Virus record (IMG/VR): IMGVR_UViG_3300020454_000048
Coordinates: 1-30,352 of that record
Length of the DNA stretch: 30,352 nt
Source of the DNA: a virus
Strand: one strand, 5' to 3'
The position numbers were made by a program, and so were the translations under genes. The notes under the pieces are model-generated. The model saw only the letters and a program-made list of their open reading frames with translations. It had not been told where the DNA came from and searched no databases. Below, piece by piece: positions 1 to 8,651 of the stretch (its first letter is position 1; every line of letters starts with the position of its first letter).

Positions 1-2147
1 GCAAATTTACTAGTCTTACCTTGTTCTAAACTTTCTGCATAATTAATAGTTTTAGGTATTACTTCTGCAGGTGGTAGTAATCTTTCTTGTTTTACTGTTT
101 CTTGTTGTACTAATTCTGCAATAGATTCTGGAGGTAACTTACCTTCTGCAGTAAGTCTTGCACCAAACTCTTCTGGTGTTTCATTAAAACCTTCTGCTCT
201 TCTAGCTATATCAAACTCAAAGTTATCTCTAATCTTATAGTTATTAGTACCTTCTATTTTTTCTGCTCTATTGCTATAAATTAAATCATTAAGAAATTGT
301 TCATTTTTACCTATTTGTTTTAAAGATTGTTTATTAAAAGTCATATTATTGCTTTTCATTTCAGCAACAAAATCTGCCATATCTTGTGCAGAATAATCTC
401 TTGGTCTAAAGTCTGGGAAAGTTGTTCTTGAATTGAACTTAGGAAGTGAATGAATTTTAGCCAAAAATAATTCTTTTTGACCTGTATTCATTTTTTTAAA
501 CTCAGGTGTACCTGTATATTTTTCTGCTGCATATTGAACAGCAGGTGATTTAGTATCTAAGTCTATATTTTTTGATGCAGCTATTTCTTTAATATATGAA
601 ATAGTTGTATTAGGTTTTTGTTTATCAGCAACAATAGAAGGTTCGCCTTTTTTTTCAGATGCTCTAAATATTCTTTGTGCTTCATCAGATGCAAATTCAT
701 TAAACTGTTTAGGCGTTAATAATTGTTTAACATTTGTCATAGGTTTTCTAGGATAACTACGAGAAGTTTTGCCTGGATTTTGTGCAACAAAACTATTTAC
801 TAAACCTCTAAGTATTACTTCTTGTTTAGAATCTTTAGGCACACTATTTATTAACTGGTGTATTCTTACATCAGAAGCTTTACTATCAGATATACTTAAA
901 CCAATATCATAAGCAGTAGAACTATTAACCAGTCCTAGATTATAAATATCATTATCTAATTTAGATTTTAACTTTTTAACATCAAAATCTTTTGTTATTT
1001 TTTCTCTAACAGCAATAGCTTCAGCTTCTGTATTTTTTAAATCTATTTGATTTGGAGTTTCAGGATTTGATATATCAACAACAGCAAATTGTTCTTGTGG
1101 TGTCATAACAACTTCTATTTCTGGTTCTGCTGCTAATTCTGCTGGCGTATCTACTTCTGGAACTGTAACCAAAGGTATGTCTTGTACTTCTTCAAGAGTT
1201 CCTTGTTCTATTGCAAGTTCTGATTTTTTTTGATTTAGTATTTTATTTTTAGTTTCTTCTGCTCTTAAATCATCTTCTTGGGCATACTTTTGTGCAACAG
1301 ATTTTTTACCTGCCATACTAGATACAACTAAATCAGCAGCACCACCAATAATACCGCCAATAGTAAACTCTTCAAACATACTATCTGCTATAGGTAAGTC
1401 CTCACTATAAAGACCTCTAGCTGTTAAATCTTGTAATATACTTGCAGCTACTTCTTGTCCACCCTCAGCAGCTCCTGATTGTAATGCTGATACTAATTTT
1501 TCTTTAGTAGATAATGGTGCGTTTTTGTGAACTTTGCCTAATATATTAGCAATAGGTAATACTTCAGTTATACCTATAAGACCACCAAATAATTCAGCAG
1601 TAGTCTCAGTTAGACCACTTACATCTTCACCCATATCTCTAGCCATCTGTAGTCTATCGCCTTGTGCTGCTATACCTGTTGGTATTGCTAAAGCTGTTGG
1701 TGCTGTAAATGTTGGTGATAGTATGCCCTTAGCTGCTCCTGGTGCTTTAGCTAGTGCTCTACCTACCATACCTGCACCTAAGAATGGTCCGAATGAACCT
1801 ATGCCTTCTCCTAGTTTTGTAGAAAACTTATCAGCATATGCAGGGTCTCCTGCTAATATAGAATCTTCTCTTAGTCTATCTTGTAGTCCTTCAAGACCTT
1901 TATATAAGTTACTGTCGTTGCCAATATCAAATAAACCAACAATACCTGTAGGCACATCTAAAGCTAATCCAGCAGCACCTCTTGGTATTGATTTTATAAA
2001 TTCGCCTACTTGTCCTAATGCAGATGTTTGGTCTAAATCTTCACCATATCTTTCTTTAACAGCAGCAACAAATTGAGCTCTTTCATTTGGGTCTGATGGA
2101 ATAATAAACTTATCTCCGCTTCCATCTGGTGCTTTATATATTGCCAT
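1..2147 (-). CDS. Large virion protein, probably internal/ejection type (C-terminus outside window)
   Basis: An uninterrupted minus-strand reading frame starts with ATG at 2147 (MAIYKAPDGSGDKF) and runs about 715 codons off the left edge without a stop. The visible protein mixes Ala/Gly-rich hydrophobic stretches near residues 50-70, 110-150 and 235-260 with long polar, Lys/Glu-rich stretches. I recognise no enzyme motif in the visible part. It lies last in a run of large structural genes downstream of the tail nozzle, where short-tailed phages usually keep internal virion proteins that enter the host envelope with the DNA. Its start is 7 bases after the upstream gene's stop. The family is not identified; the structural role is inferred from size, composition and position. 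A lytic transglycosylase or other domain could lie in the missing part. Confidence 0.7.
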   Translation of the reverse strand, partial: MAIYKAPDGSGDKFIIPSDPNERAQFVAAVKERYGEDLDQTSALGQVGEFIKSIPRGAAGLALDVPTGIVGLFDIGNDSNLYKGLEGLQDRLREDSILAGDPAYADKFSTKLGEGIGSFGPFLGAGMVGRALAKAPGAAKGILSPTFTAPTALAIPTGIAAQGDRLQMARDMGEDVSGLTETTAELFGGLIGITEVLPIANILGKVHKNAPLSTKEKLVSALQSGAAEGGQEVAASILQDLTARGLYSEDLPIADSMFEEFTIGGIIGGAADLVVSSMAGKKSVAQKYAQEDDLRAEETKNKILNQKKSELAIEQGTLEEVQDIPLVTVPEVDTPAELAAEPEIEVVMTPQEQFAVVDISNPETPNQIDLKNTEAEAIAVREKITKDFDVKKLKSKLDNDIYNLGLVNSSTAYDIGLSISDSKASDVRIHQLINSVPKDSKQEVILRGLVNSFVAQNPGKTSRSYPRKPMTNVKQLLTPKQFNEFASDEAQRIFRASEKKGEPSIVADKQKPNTTISYIKEIAASKNIDLDTKSPAVQYAAEKYTGTPEFKKMNTGQKELFLAKIHSLPKFNSRTTFPDFRPRDYSAQDMADFVAEMKSNNMTFNKQSLKQIGKNEQFLNDLIYSNRAEKIEGTNNYKIRDNFEFDIARRAEGFNETPEEFGARLTAEGKLPPESIAELVQQETVKQERLLPPAEVIPKTINYAESLEQGKTSKF

Positions 2148-2153
2148 AATTTA

Positions 2154-3557
2154 TTATGCAGGTATTTTAGTTTTTTTAAATATATCCATATCTTTTTGTA
2201 CTAATCCAGTTTTTTCTAAATTTTGTAGTAAACTAATTTGTAAACTAATTTGTTCTAACATTTCTGAACCTTTAGTTCTATCTAAAGTACCTTCTGTAAT
2301 AGCATCATTTACAAGTCCAAATGTTGTTTGTAATTCTTTTAAATCCATACCAGCTATATTAGTTTCAATATTTTTAATTTGTGCTTCTAATAGTCTACCC
2401 TGTAAACCTTTAAATTCTGAAGCTTGTTCTGCTGATTTAACTCCAAAATAAGCATCAGATATACCGCTACTTAATTCTCCTAGATTTCTAGCAGAACCTA
2501 TAGCACCACCAAGACCTATTAACATATCTGCTTGACGAGATTCTTTAGCTTTTGCAAGTCTTTGATTTTCTATTTCTTCTGCTGCTTGTTGTCTTGCTGC
2601 TATATCTGCTTCTCTTTTTGCAGCAGCTTCTGCTGCTAATCTAGCTGCTTTTTCTTCTGCTGTTTCTGTTTCTGTTGTTTTTATTTTATCAGGTAATAAT
2701 TGAGGAATTATAATTCCAGCTCCAATAGCTCTTGGAGTTACATCTTTTACAACTTCTAATCCCATATCTCTAAATTTACTTGCAGGTACTGGTAGATTGC
2801 TTGTAGATTGTGGTGAAGCTATTGGATTGTTAAATCTTTTACCTTCTGTAATTCTTGATTTTAATCTTCCTAAAGAAGATAAACCTTTATCTATAGTTTG
2901 TTTAGGATTTCTTACAAGATTAAATAATCCTTTACCAGCACCAGCAATACCTCTTAAAGCACCACCTACAACAGTTGTTGTTGGTTCTGGAGCGAATATC
3001 ATTGCTAATGTTGCAGTATTAAAACCATCTAGTGCTGCTCTTCCAAAATCAATGCTTCCATCTGGTTTTGTATATCTTTTTTTAAGAAAACCTTTTTGTT
3101 CTTCTGTTATTTGTTCTTGCATTGGATTATTAAGTGTTGATTCTATGCCGCCACCTATTCCTGCACTTTGTAGAAATTGATTTTTTAACATTTCTTGTTC
3201 AGTCATACCACCTGCTTGATAGCCTGTTAATCCACCACTAGCAGCAGTCATTAAAGGAGAGGGCGGAGCCATGTTACCCATTTCACCCGATTGGAAAGCA
3301 TTTGGTGTATCAGATGATTGAGCCATAGCTCCTAAACCAGATGGACTTCCTGCAAATTCTGCTACTAATTCATCAGATACTGTTGTATCTGGTTTAGGCT
3401 GTTGTGCAGCATACATTTTTTCCATTTGTGTTCTTCGTTGTATTTCAGATAATACTAAATAAGAAGGATAAGTAGAGTTAGGGTCTTGCGACATTTGTAT
3501 TAACTGTTCTTTTGGAACAAACTCTAATTCATTTGATAGTTCTACTAAATTTGCCAT
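2154..3557 (-). CDS. Virion structural protein, ejection-type candidate
   Basis: The 467-residue protein has a helical N-terminus, a flexible Gly/Ala/Met/Pro-rich segment (about 70-135) containing a GYQAGG motif, a short hydrophobic segment around 180-205, and an Ala/Glu/Arg-rich probable coiled coil at about 295-345. The GYQ-GG motif also occurs in the protein encoded at 5706-8111, which suggests the two share a location or partner. Start and the preceding stop share one base (3557), so translation is probably coupled. I recognise no enzyme family. Low-complexity, coiled-coil proteins in this position of short-tailed phages are usually internal virion or tail-associated proteins, so I infer that role. 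Confidence 0.65.
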   Translation of the reverse strand: MANLVELSNELEFVPKEQLIQMSQDPNSTYPSYLVLSEIQRRTQMEKMYAAQQPKPDTTVSDELVAEFAGSPSGLGAMAQSSDTPNAFQSGEMGNMAPPSPLMTAASGGLTGYQAGGMTEQEMLKNQFLQSAGIGGGIESTLNNPMQEQITEEQKGFLKKRYTKPDGSIDFGRAALDGFNTATLAMIFAPEPTTTVVGGALRGIAGAGKGLFNLVRNPKQTIDKGLSSLGRLKSRITEGKRFNNPIASPQSTSNLPVPASKFRDMGLEVVKDVTPRAIGAGIIIPQLLPDKIKTTETETAEEKAARLAAEAAAKREADIAARQQAAEEIENQRLAKAKESRQADMLIGLGGAIGSARNLGELSSGISDAYFGVKSAEQASEFKGLQGRLLEAQIKNIETNIAGMDLKELQTTFGLVNDAITEGTLDRTKGSEMLEQISLQISLLQNLEKTGLVQKDMDIFKKTKIPA

Positions 3558-5230
3558 TAACTCATTCCTTTATATAAACCCAGTCCTTGTAATCCCATGC
3601 CTAAAGCTGATTGGAATAATCCTGGTTGTTGTTGAAAAGTGCTTACTTGTTGATTAGGTTGTACAGGCACACCTCTTAATAATCCACCTAAGAATCCTAA
3701 TTGTTGTTGACCAAATCCTTGTTGTCTTAAAAAGTCTTGATAGCCCATATCCATAGATGCTTGTTGCATTGCTCTTTGCTGTGAACCTATACCTTGTAAT
3801 GCTGCTATTCTTTGTCTTACATCATCTTGTATATCTCCACCAACACCTCTAAGAGCATCTACAGATGCCAAACCATATCGTTGAGACATATCATAAGCTG
3901 ATTGACCAAATTTTTCTTGTGCTTGTCTAGCAGCTTCTTGGGCTTTAAATCTTTCAATATCTTGTCTACCTTGTTCTTGAAATGATTTTTCAGTCATAGC
4001 ATATGCACTTTGCATATATTTTTCTTGTGCTTGTCTTGCTGCTTCATTTTGTTGTGCTGCTGTTAATCCTAACTTAGCTGCTGCTTGTTTTGCAGCTTCA
4101 CCTGCTTGGTATCTTTTTAAATCTATTTCTGCTTGTTTCTGATATGAGCCTTCTGTTAATTGGAATCCGCTTTGTGCAAACTTTTCTTGTGCTTGACGAG
4201 AAGATTCTGTTTGAGCAAATGCAGACTGTCTATATTGTTCTTGGGCTTGTCTGGCTGCTTGATTTTGTTGTCTAGCAGTCATACCCATTTCTGCTGCTCT
4301 TTGTCTAGCTTGTTCACTAACTTGAAAAGCTTGTTGTTGCATTTGTTCTTCTGCTTGTCTTGCTTGTTCACTAGCAGTAAATTGTTGCAGACCAAATCTT
4401 GAAGCATCTAATCCTGTTGCTCTTTCTGCTGCAAGTTGTGCTTGTGCTGATTGAAAACCTGCTTGACTACCTTTTGCTTGAATATCATCAAGTTGTTGAC
4501 CTAAATTACGCTCTCTTTCTGCTTGTAAAATAGCTTCACGATAACCACCTAAACCACCAGACATAGCTGCTGCATCAGCAGTTTTATCGCCCATCATTTC
4601 TGATTGTCTTGTTGCTTCTCTTTTTTGTATATCAGTTACAGCTTGTTGATATGGAGACATAAATCTATTTATGTTTTCTTCATATCCTAATGGTGTATAA
4701 GCTGGACCTACTTGTCCTGCTTGATATTGAGATGCTCTAGCAAATGGATTGTAAGTAGAAAAATTATCTTGTGCTCTATATCCAGATTGTAATCCTTGTG
4801 CTTGAAAACCTGGTTGATATGATTGTGCATCATAAGCTTCTCTTTGTTGTCCTGCTTGATAATTAGAACCTACTAAACCAGCTTGATAACCAGAACCATA
4901 TCCTTGTGCATCATATGTATTGCCTAAGTAATCAGCTTGATAACCAGAACCATATGGTCCACCTAACATAGCAGCTCTTTGTGAAGCTAATTGATATTCT
5001 GGTGGAGTTCCTGCTTGTGCATAACCTCTAGTCATGCCTTGACTAGCTAATTCATCAGGAGAAAAATACGCTATTCTTTCTCCACCATATGGAGTGTATG
5101 GTTGATTAGATTCTGCTTCTCCTCTTTTTAGGAGTCGCTCAAAATATGGTTGTACATATTCTGGTAAATCTGTATTTACTACTTTTGTTTCTGTTGGTGC
5201 TGATGAACCGCCGCCTTTAAAATATCTCAT
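3557..5230 (-). CDS. Repeat-rich coiled-coil virion protein
   Basis: The 557-residue protein has three zones. Residues 95-175 carry about nine short Tyr-(Gln/Asp/Arg)-Ala or Phe-Gln-Ala repeats spaced roughly 8-12 residues apart. Residues 190-450 are Gln/Ala/Glu/Arg-rich and built of repeated blocks resembling ARQAQEKFxQSAY, a strong coiled-coil signature. The C-terminus (480-557) is Gln/Gly-rich and partly hydrophobic. It begins MRYFKGGGSS, and its start overlaps the stop of the gene before it by one base. The composition resembles internal virion or tail-associated proteins of marine podovirus-like phages. No catalytic motif is visible. The structural role is inferred from repeats, length and neighbours. 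Confidence 0.68.
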   Translation of the reverse strand: MRYFKGGGSSAPTETKVVNTDLPEYVQPYFERLLKRGEAESNQPYTPYGGERIAYFSPDELASQGMTRGYAQAGTPPEYQLASQRAAMLGGPYGSGYQADYLGNTYDAQGYGSGYQAGLVGSNYQAGQQREAYDAQSYQPGFQAQGLQSGYRAQDNFSTYNPFARASQYQAGQVGPAYTPLGYEENINRFMSPYQQAVTDIQKREATRQSEMMGDKTADAAAMSGGLGGYREAILQAERERNLGQQLDDIQAKGSQAGFQSAQAQLAAERATGLDASRFGLQQFTASEQARQAEEQMQQQAFQVSEQARQRAAEMGMTARQQNQAARQAQEQYRQSAFAQTESSRQAQEKFAQSGFQLTEGSYQKQAEIDLKRYQAGEAAKQAAAKLGLTAAQQNEAARQAQEKYMQSAYAMTEKSFQEQGRQDIERFKAQEAARQAQEKFGQSAYDMSQRYGLASVDALRGVGGDIQDDVRQRIAALQGIGSQQRAMQQASMDMGYQDFLRQQGFGQQQLGFLGGLLRGVPVQPNQQVSTFQQQPGLFQSALGMGLQGLGLYKGMS

Positions 5231-5709
5231 TATTCATTGTCCTCAAATTCATATTCAAAGAATACTGCTGTTTTTTTCCAATCTTCTCTAGCTTTAATCC
5301 AGTTCCAAAATCCTTCTCTGCCAACTCCTTCTATGCCTTTACAGTCATTAGCTTTAGCCCATTTATATATAACTTTAAGACCTCTATCAGCCCAATTATT
5401 CATTTTCTTACCAGTTACATGGTCAATGTTTAACATTCTTTTACCAGTAGGATATTGATTTATTTTTGTAATAGCACATCCAACAATGTCTAAACTACCT
5501 TTATCAAAAATAATCCATAATGAAGCTCTGTTATTAAGGCAATCATAAAATACATCTTTAGGTGTACTTCTACCATTAGAGCGTTTACAAGATTTTTCTA
5601 GAAATTTTTCACATTGTTCCCATACAAGAGTCATCTTATCGCTAGGCATTAACGATATTTCAAAACCTTCTTCTGCTTCTACTTCTATTTTTTCTGCTAC
5701 TTGATTCAT
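5230..5709 (-). CDS. GNAT-like small protein between virion genes
   Basis: The 159-residue protein reads like the acetyltransferase (GNAT) fold: a central strand pair (SLWIIF, DIVGCAITKI), then a strand (RMLNIDHVTG) leading into a helix (NNWADRGLKVIYKWAKANDC) and a final strand near the C-terminus (KTAVFFEYEF). The usual acetyl-CoA loop pattern is weak, so catalysis is uncertain. In T7-like phages a small GNAT-fold protein (gp13) lies among the internal virion proteins, and this gene sits in the same sort of position, overlapping the start of the 801-residue gene upstream by four bases. I read it as a GNAT-fold virion-associated protein; a real acetyltransferase is the alternative. Confidence 0.55.
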   Translation of the reverse strand: MNQVAEKIEVEAEEGFEISLMPSDKMTLVWEQCEKFLEKSCKRSNGRSTPKDVFYDCLNNRASLWIIFDKGSLDIVGCAITKINQYPTGKRMLNIDHVTGKKMNNWADRGLKVIYKWAKANDCKGIEGVGREGFWNWIKAREDWKKTAVFFEYEFEDNE

Positions 5710-8111
5710 GCTGGCATTACCTTTTGTGGATTTAATGGTGGAGCTTGTGTTTTACCACCAGTTTTTGCTTGTCTTACTCTATCTAACATACCATCTAATT
5801 GTTTAGAACCTGCATCAGAACTACCATCACCTAACATAGATACAACATCTGCTGGAATAATATATTCATCTTGTGATACAGCAGCTATTGCTTTATTACC
5901 TATATTCATAGGTAAATCATCTGCCATACCGCTATTGCCATTGCCTTCTATTAATCCTTCTGTTTGTACATCTGGATTACCTGCAGCTTGTTTTAATACC
6001 ATATCTCTTAACATCATAAGTTGTTCTTGACCATACTTAATAATAAACTCATTTATAATTTCATTATTATCTGTTTCACCAAGAATAAACTGTATAACTT
6101 CTTGCACTATAGGGTCTTGCATCATCATATCTGTTGATTGACCAGTAGGCATAGGAATATTTATATCTTGACCTTCTTGATAACCCATTGCTTCTACAAC
6201 TTTTTTACCTTTTTCTGTTTTAGCTAAAGCTTTTAATCCTTCATTAGGTAATTCTTTATTAGTATCTCCACCTTCTGCAAACATAGGTGCTCCAAAAATA
6301 CCACCACCTGGTCCGCCTATAGACATAGGTGGTTGCTCAGGAAATTTTTGCATAGGTGTATTAGCTGGTGCTGCTGGTGTAGGTGATGTATTGTAGGGAA
6401 TATTTTTACCTATAGACATTTCATCACGCATAGCATCTCTATTCTCCAAACCTCTAATCATAGGAGGAGTTATTGGAGTTTTTATTTTACTAAAATCAGG
6501 TATTGTTACATCTGCTCCACCTTCAATAGGTATTCTTATTGTAGGAGGAGGTGTATTTATAAGTCCTCCAATAGGTTGAGAAGGCATAAATTCACTTGGA
6601 GGTAATATAGGTTTAGGTCTATCTCTATAAAAATCTATAGGTCTAGGCATAGGCATATCTATAGGTCCAGGAGTAACGAAATTATCTGGTGGACTTATAG
6701 GTTCTATATTTCTAATTGTACCTTTACGACCTATGTCAGGTGGAACTATAGGTCCATCTGGTGGTGGTACATCTGGTGGTGGTGGAGGTGGTGGAGGTGG
6801 TGGCGGTGGTGGTGGTGGTGGAACAGGTCGTGTAAAGTATGGTTGTATAGGCTGTTGTGTAAATCTTGCATATGGATTAATCATGCTACTCATTTGAGGA
6901 TTACTATAAAAACTTCTATAACTTGGTGCTTGCATAAAAGGATTGCCATAACCACCAAATGTTGGAGGCGGCATGAATCTACTTGGAGGTGATAATGGTT
7001 GTAATCTTTGTGGTCTAAATCCTCTATAATTTTGAGAGGGCATAGAATAATTTTGAGAAGGTATAGAATAACTATATGATTCCATTTGTGGATTACTACT
7101 ATCTTCTATATCTCCAGCATATCTTGTTAAATAACTTTTTGGGTCATTTCCTTTAAAGTATCTGTTTTCAGGAGAAAAACCTGCCATAAATCCAGGTGTA
7201 ATTCGTCTAGTTTGTCTAGTAGTAGTTGGGTAACTATTTTGCATTGGATTATAATTCATATTCATTATTGGGTCATAGTTTGAATAAATATTACGACCTC
7301 CTTGATAACCTGTTGTACCACCATCTGCAAAATTAGTGCTACCGCCTGTAGCTATTGGTATTTGCTCAGGGTATCTTTCATACATTAATCTTTTGCGTTC
7401 TTCTTCATCTATATCCATTTGTCTTAACATTGCTTCAAATTCATCTTGTGATTGCATTACAGCTCCAGTACCTGCTGTAGTTGCTGCTAACATACCAGTA
7501 GGAGTCATTGCTGCACTTCCTAATGATTTTATACCTTCATCTAATCCAGGACTAAATATTTTTTGTAAAGATGCTCCTGGTCCACCTACAGTTTGTCTTA
7601 CTGCTTGTTCTGCAGCTTGTTGACCAGCTAAAGTTGTAGGTGGTGTTTGTGCAAAACTTGTAGGTGGTGTTACAGGTCCAACAAAACTTGGGTCAACAGG
7701 TGTACCTATACCTGCTGTAACTTGTGCATCAGCTATAGCTGTATCTAAACCTGGATTTGCTACACCTTCTAAAGCTTTTGTACCTAATCCTGCTGTAAGA
7801 CCTGATAGTAATGCTTTACTTCCAGAACCACCTGTTTGTGCATATGTAGCTAAACCTGCTCCTATACCTGCCATAGCTCCTGCTGATAATCCACCAATGC
7901 CTAATGCAGCAAAAGCACTAGGTGCTAATAAACTACCTAACATAGGTGCTAAGAAAGGTAAGAAAGCTTCTGGCTGTCCTGTATCTGGATTTATTGTTAT
8001 AGGCATAGCAGATGCTAATCCTTTAACTTCTGCAGGATTTACATGAAGTAACATAGAATCGCCAAAACGACCTTGTGCTGCTACATTTTTGGTTTGTTGT
8101 TTTATATCCAT
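5706..8111 (-). CDS. Large proline/glycine-rich virion protein with a 16-proline run
   Basis: The 801-residue protein has a hydrophobic Ala/Gly-rich N-terminal region (about 48-100) that could insert into or lie on membranes. A Tyr/Asn/Met/Pro-rich middle (260-420) leads to sixteen consecutive prolines followed by more Pro-Asp-Gly repeats. The more ordered C-terminal part (630-801) contains FAEGG and NEIINEFIIKYGQEQLMMLR. GYQGG and FADGG motifs echo those of the protein at 2154-3557. No enzyme signature is seen. It follows the nozzle and two small proteins in a tightly packed late operon, so an internal-virion or tail-associated role is inferred. Uninterrupted proline runs normally need elongation factor P for efficient translation. 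Confidence 0.66.
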   Translation of the reverse strand: MDIKQQTKNVAAQGRFGDSMLLHVNPAEVKGLASAMPITINPDTGQPEAFLPFLAPMLGSLLAPSAFAALGIGGLSAGAMAGIGAGLATYAQTGGSGSKALLSGLTAGLGTKALEGVANPGLDTAIADAQVTAGIGTPVDPSFVGPVTPPTSFAQTPPTTLAGQQAAEQAVRQTVGGPGASLQKIFSPGLDEGIKSLGSAAMTPTGMLAATTAGTGAVMQSQDEFEAMLRQMDIDEEERKRLMYERYPEQIPIATGGSTNFADGGTTGYQGGRNIYSNYDPIMNMNYNPMQNSYPTTTRQTRRITPGFMAGFSPENRYFKGNDPKSYLTRYAGDIEDSSNPQMESYSYSIPSQNYSMPSQNYRGFRPQRLQPLSPPSRFMPPPTFGGYGNPFMQAPSYRSFYSNPQMSSMINPYARFTQQPIQPYFTRPVPPPPPPPPPPPPPPPPDVPPPDGPIVPPDIGRKGTIRNIEPISPPDNFVTPGPIDMPMPRPIDFYRDRPKPILPPSEFMPSQPIGGLINTPPPTIRIPIEGGADVTIPDFSKIKTPITPPMIRGLENRDAMRDEMSIGKNIPYNTSPTPAAPANTPMQKFPEQPPMSIGGPGGGIFGAPMFAEGGDTNKELPNEGLKALAKTEKGKKVVEAMGYQEGQDINIPMPTGQSTDMMMQDPIVQEVIQFILGETDNNEIINEFIIKYGQEQLMMLRDMVLKQAAGNPDVQTEGLIEGNGNSGMADDLPMNIGNKAIAAVSQDEYIIPADVVSMLGDGSSDAGSKQLDGMLDRVRQAKTGGKTQAPPLNPQKVMPA

Positions 8112-8113
8112 AT

Positions 8114-8455
8114 TTATCTATCTTCCTCTTTGGTTTCGCAACCAAACATATTAAAACTCATATCTACTGCACTTGTATAAACTTTTACGACATCTGTCTG
8201 ATTTAATGTTATACCTAAAACTATTGATAATGAATCATTTGCTGCTACTGATTTATCATAAAAAAGAAATTGTTTATCATCTGCACCTGCACCAGCTACA
8301 TGAACACTTAATCTAAATGTTATTGCAGACCCTGTTCTATTTGCTGCAACTATAGAACTAACTGTTGTTTGTGTCATATTAGGCACAGTATAAAGTGTAG
8401 TTGTTGTTGTTGCTGCAGGGTCAACTTGACCTAATACTTTTAAATTATCAGCCAT
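8114..8455 (-). CDS. Small beta-rich structural protein
   Basis: The 113-residue protein is Thr/Val/Ala-rich with alternating hydrophobic residues (TTTLYTVP, TVSSIVAANRTGSAITFRLSVHV), suggesting a beta-sandwich. It starts MADNLKVLGQ. I recognise the general type from marine phage genomes, where such proteins occur among virion genes and are often annotated only as structural or hypothetical. It overlaps the preceding gene by eight bases and is followed two bases later by the large proline-rich virion gene. A similar Thr-rich composition appears in the proteins at 23512-23877 and 29020-29427. Function beyond a probable virion component is unknown. Confidence 0.6.
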   Translation of the reverse strand: MADNLKVLGQVDPAATTTTTLYTVPNMTQTTVSSIVAANRTGSAITFRLSVHVAGAGADDKQFLFYDKSVAANDSLSIVLGITLNQTDVVKVYTSAVDMSFNMFGCETKEEDR

Positions 8456-8651
8456 GTTTCATTCCCATTAATAAAAATTGATGTCTTTTTAGTCCTTTAC
8501 TTACTACGACACTTTGTAATTTTTGTAGTTTGTCTAATTCTATAGCTAAATCTTGTATTGCTTGTTCCATTATTCTTCTTGTAACTGCCTCATCTGCGGA
8601 ACTATATTCTTGCTGTGCTAAAGGTAATGCTATTGATTTAGGATTTGCCAT
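8448..8651 (-). CDS. Small helical protein next to the tail nozzle
   Basis: The 67-residue protein is mostly helical: after MANPKSIALPLAQQEYSSAD comes a run with heptad-like leucines (IQDLAIELDKLQKL), so a short coiled coil is likely. Its start codon overlaps the stop of the nozzle gene by one base (TAATG), indicating translational coupling. Its own end overlaps the next gene by eight bases. I recognise no function. Placement directly after the nozzle suggests a tail component or assembly factor, which is inference only. Confidence 0.55.
   Translation of the reverse strand: MANPKSIALPLAQQEYSSADEAVTRRIMEQAIQDLAIELDKLQKLQSVVVSKGLKRHQFLLMGMKHG

Noticed and set aside
1534-2076. Plus-strand open frame of 180 codons
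   Set aside because: It lies opposite the large virion gene ending at 2147, is rich in Pro, Ser, Ala and Leu as expected for the reverse complement of that gene, and has no ribosome site or recognisable domain.
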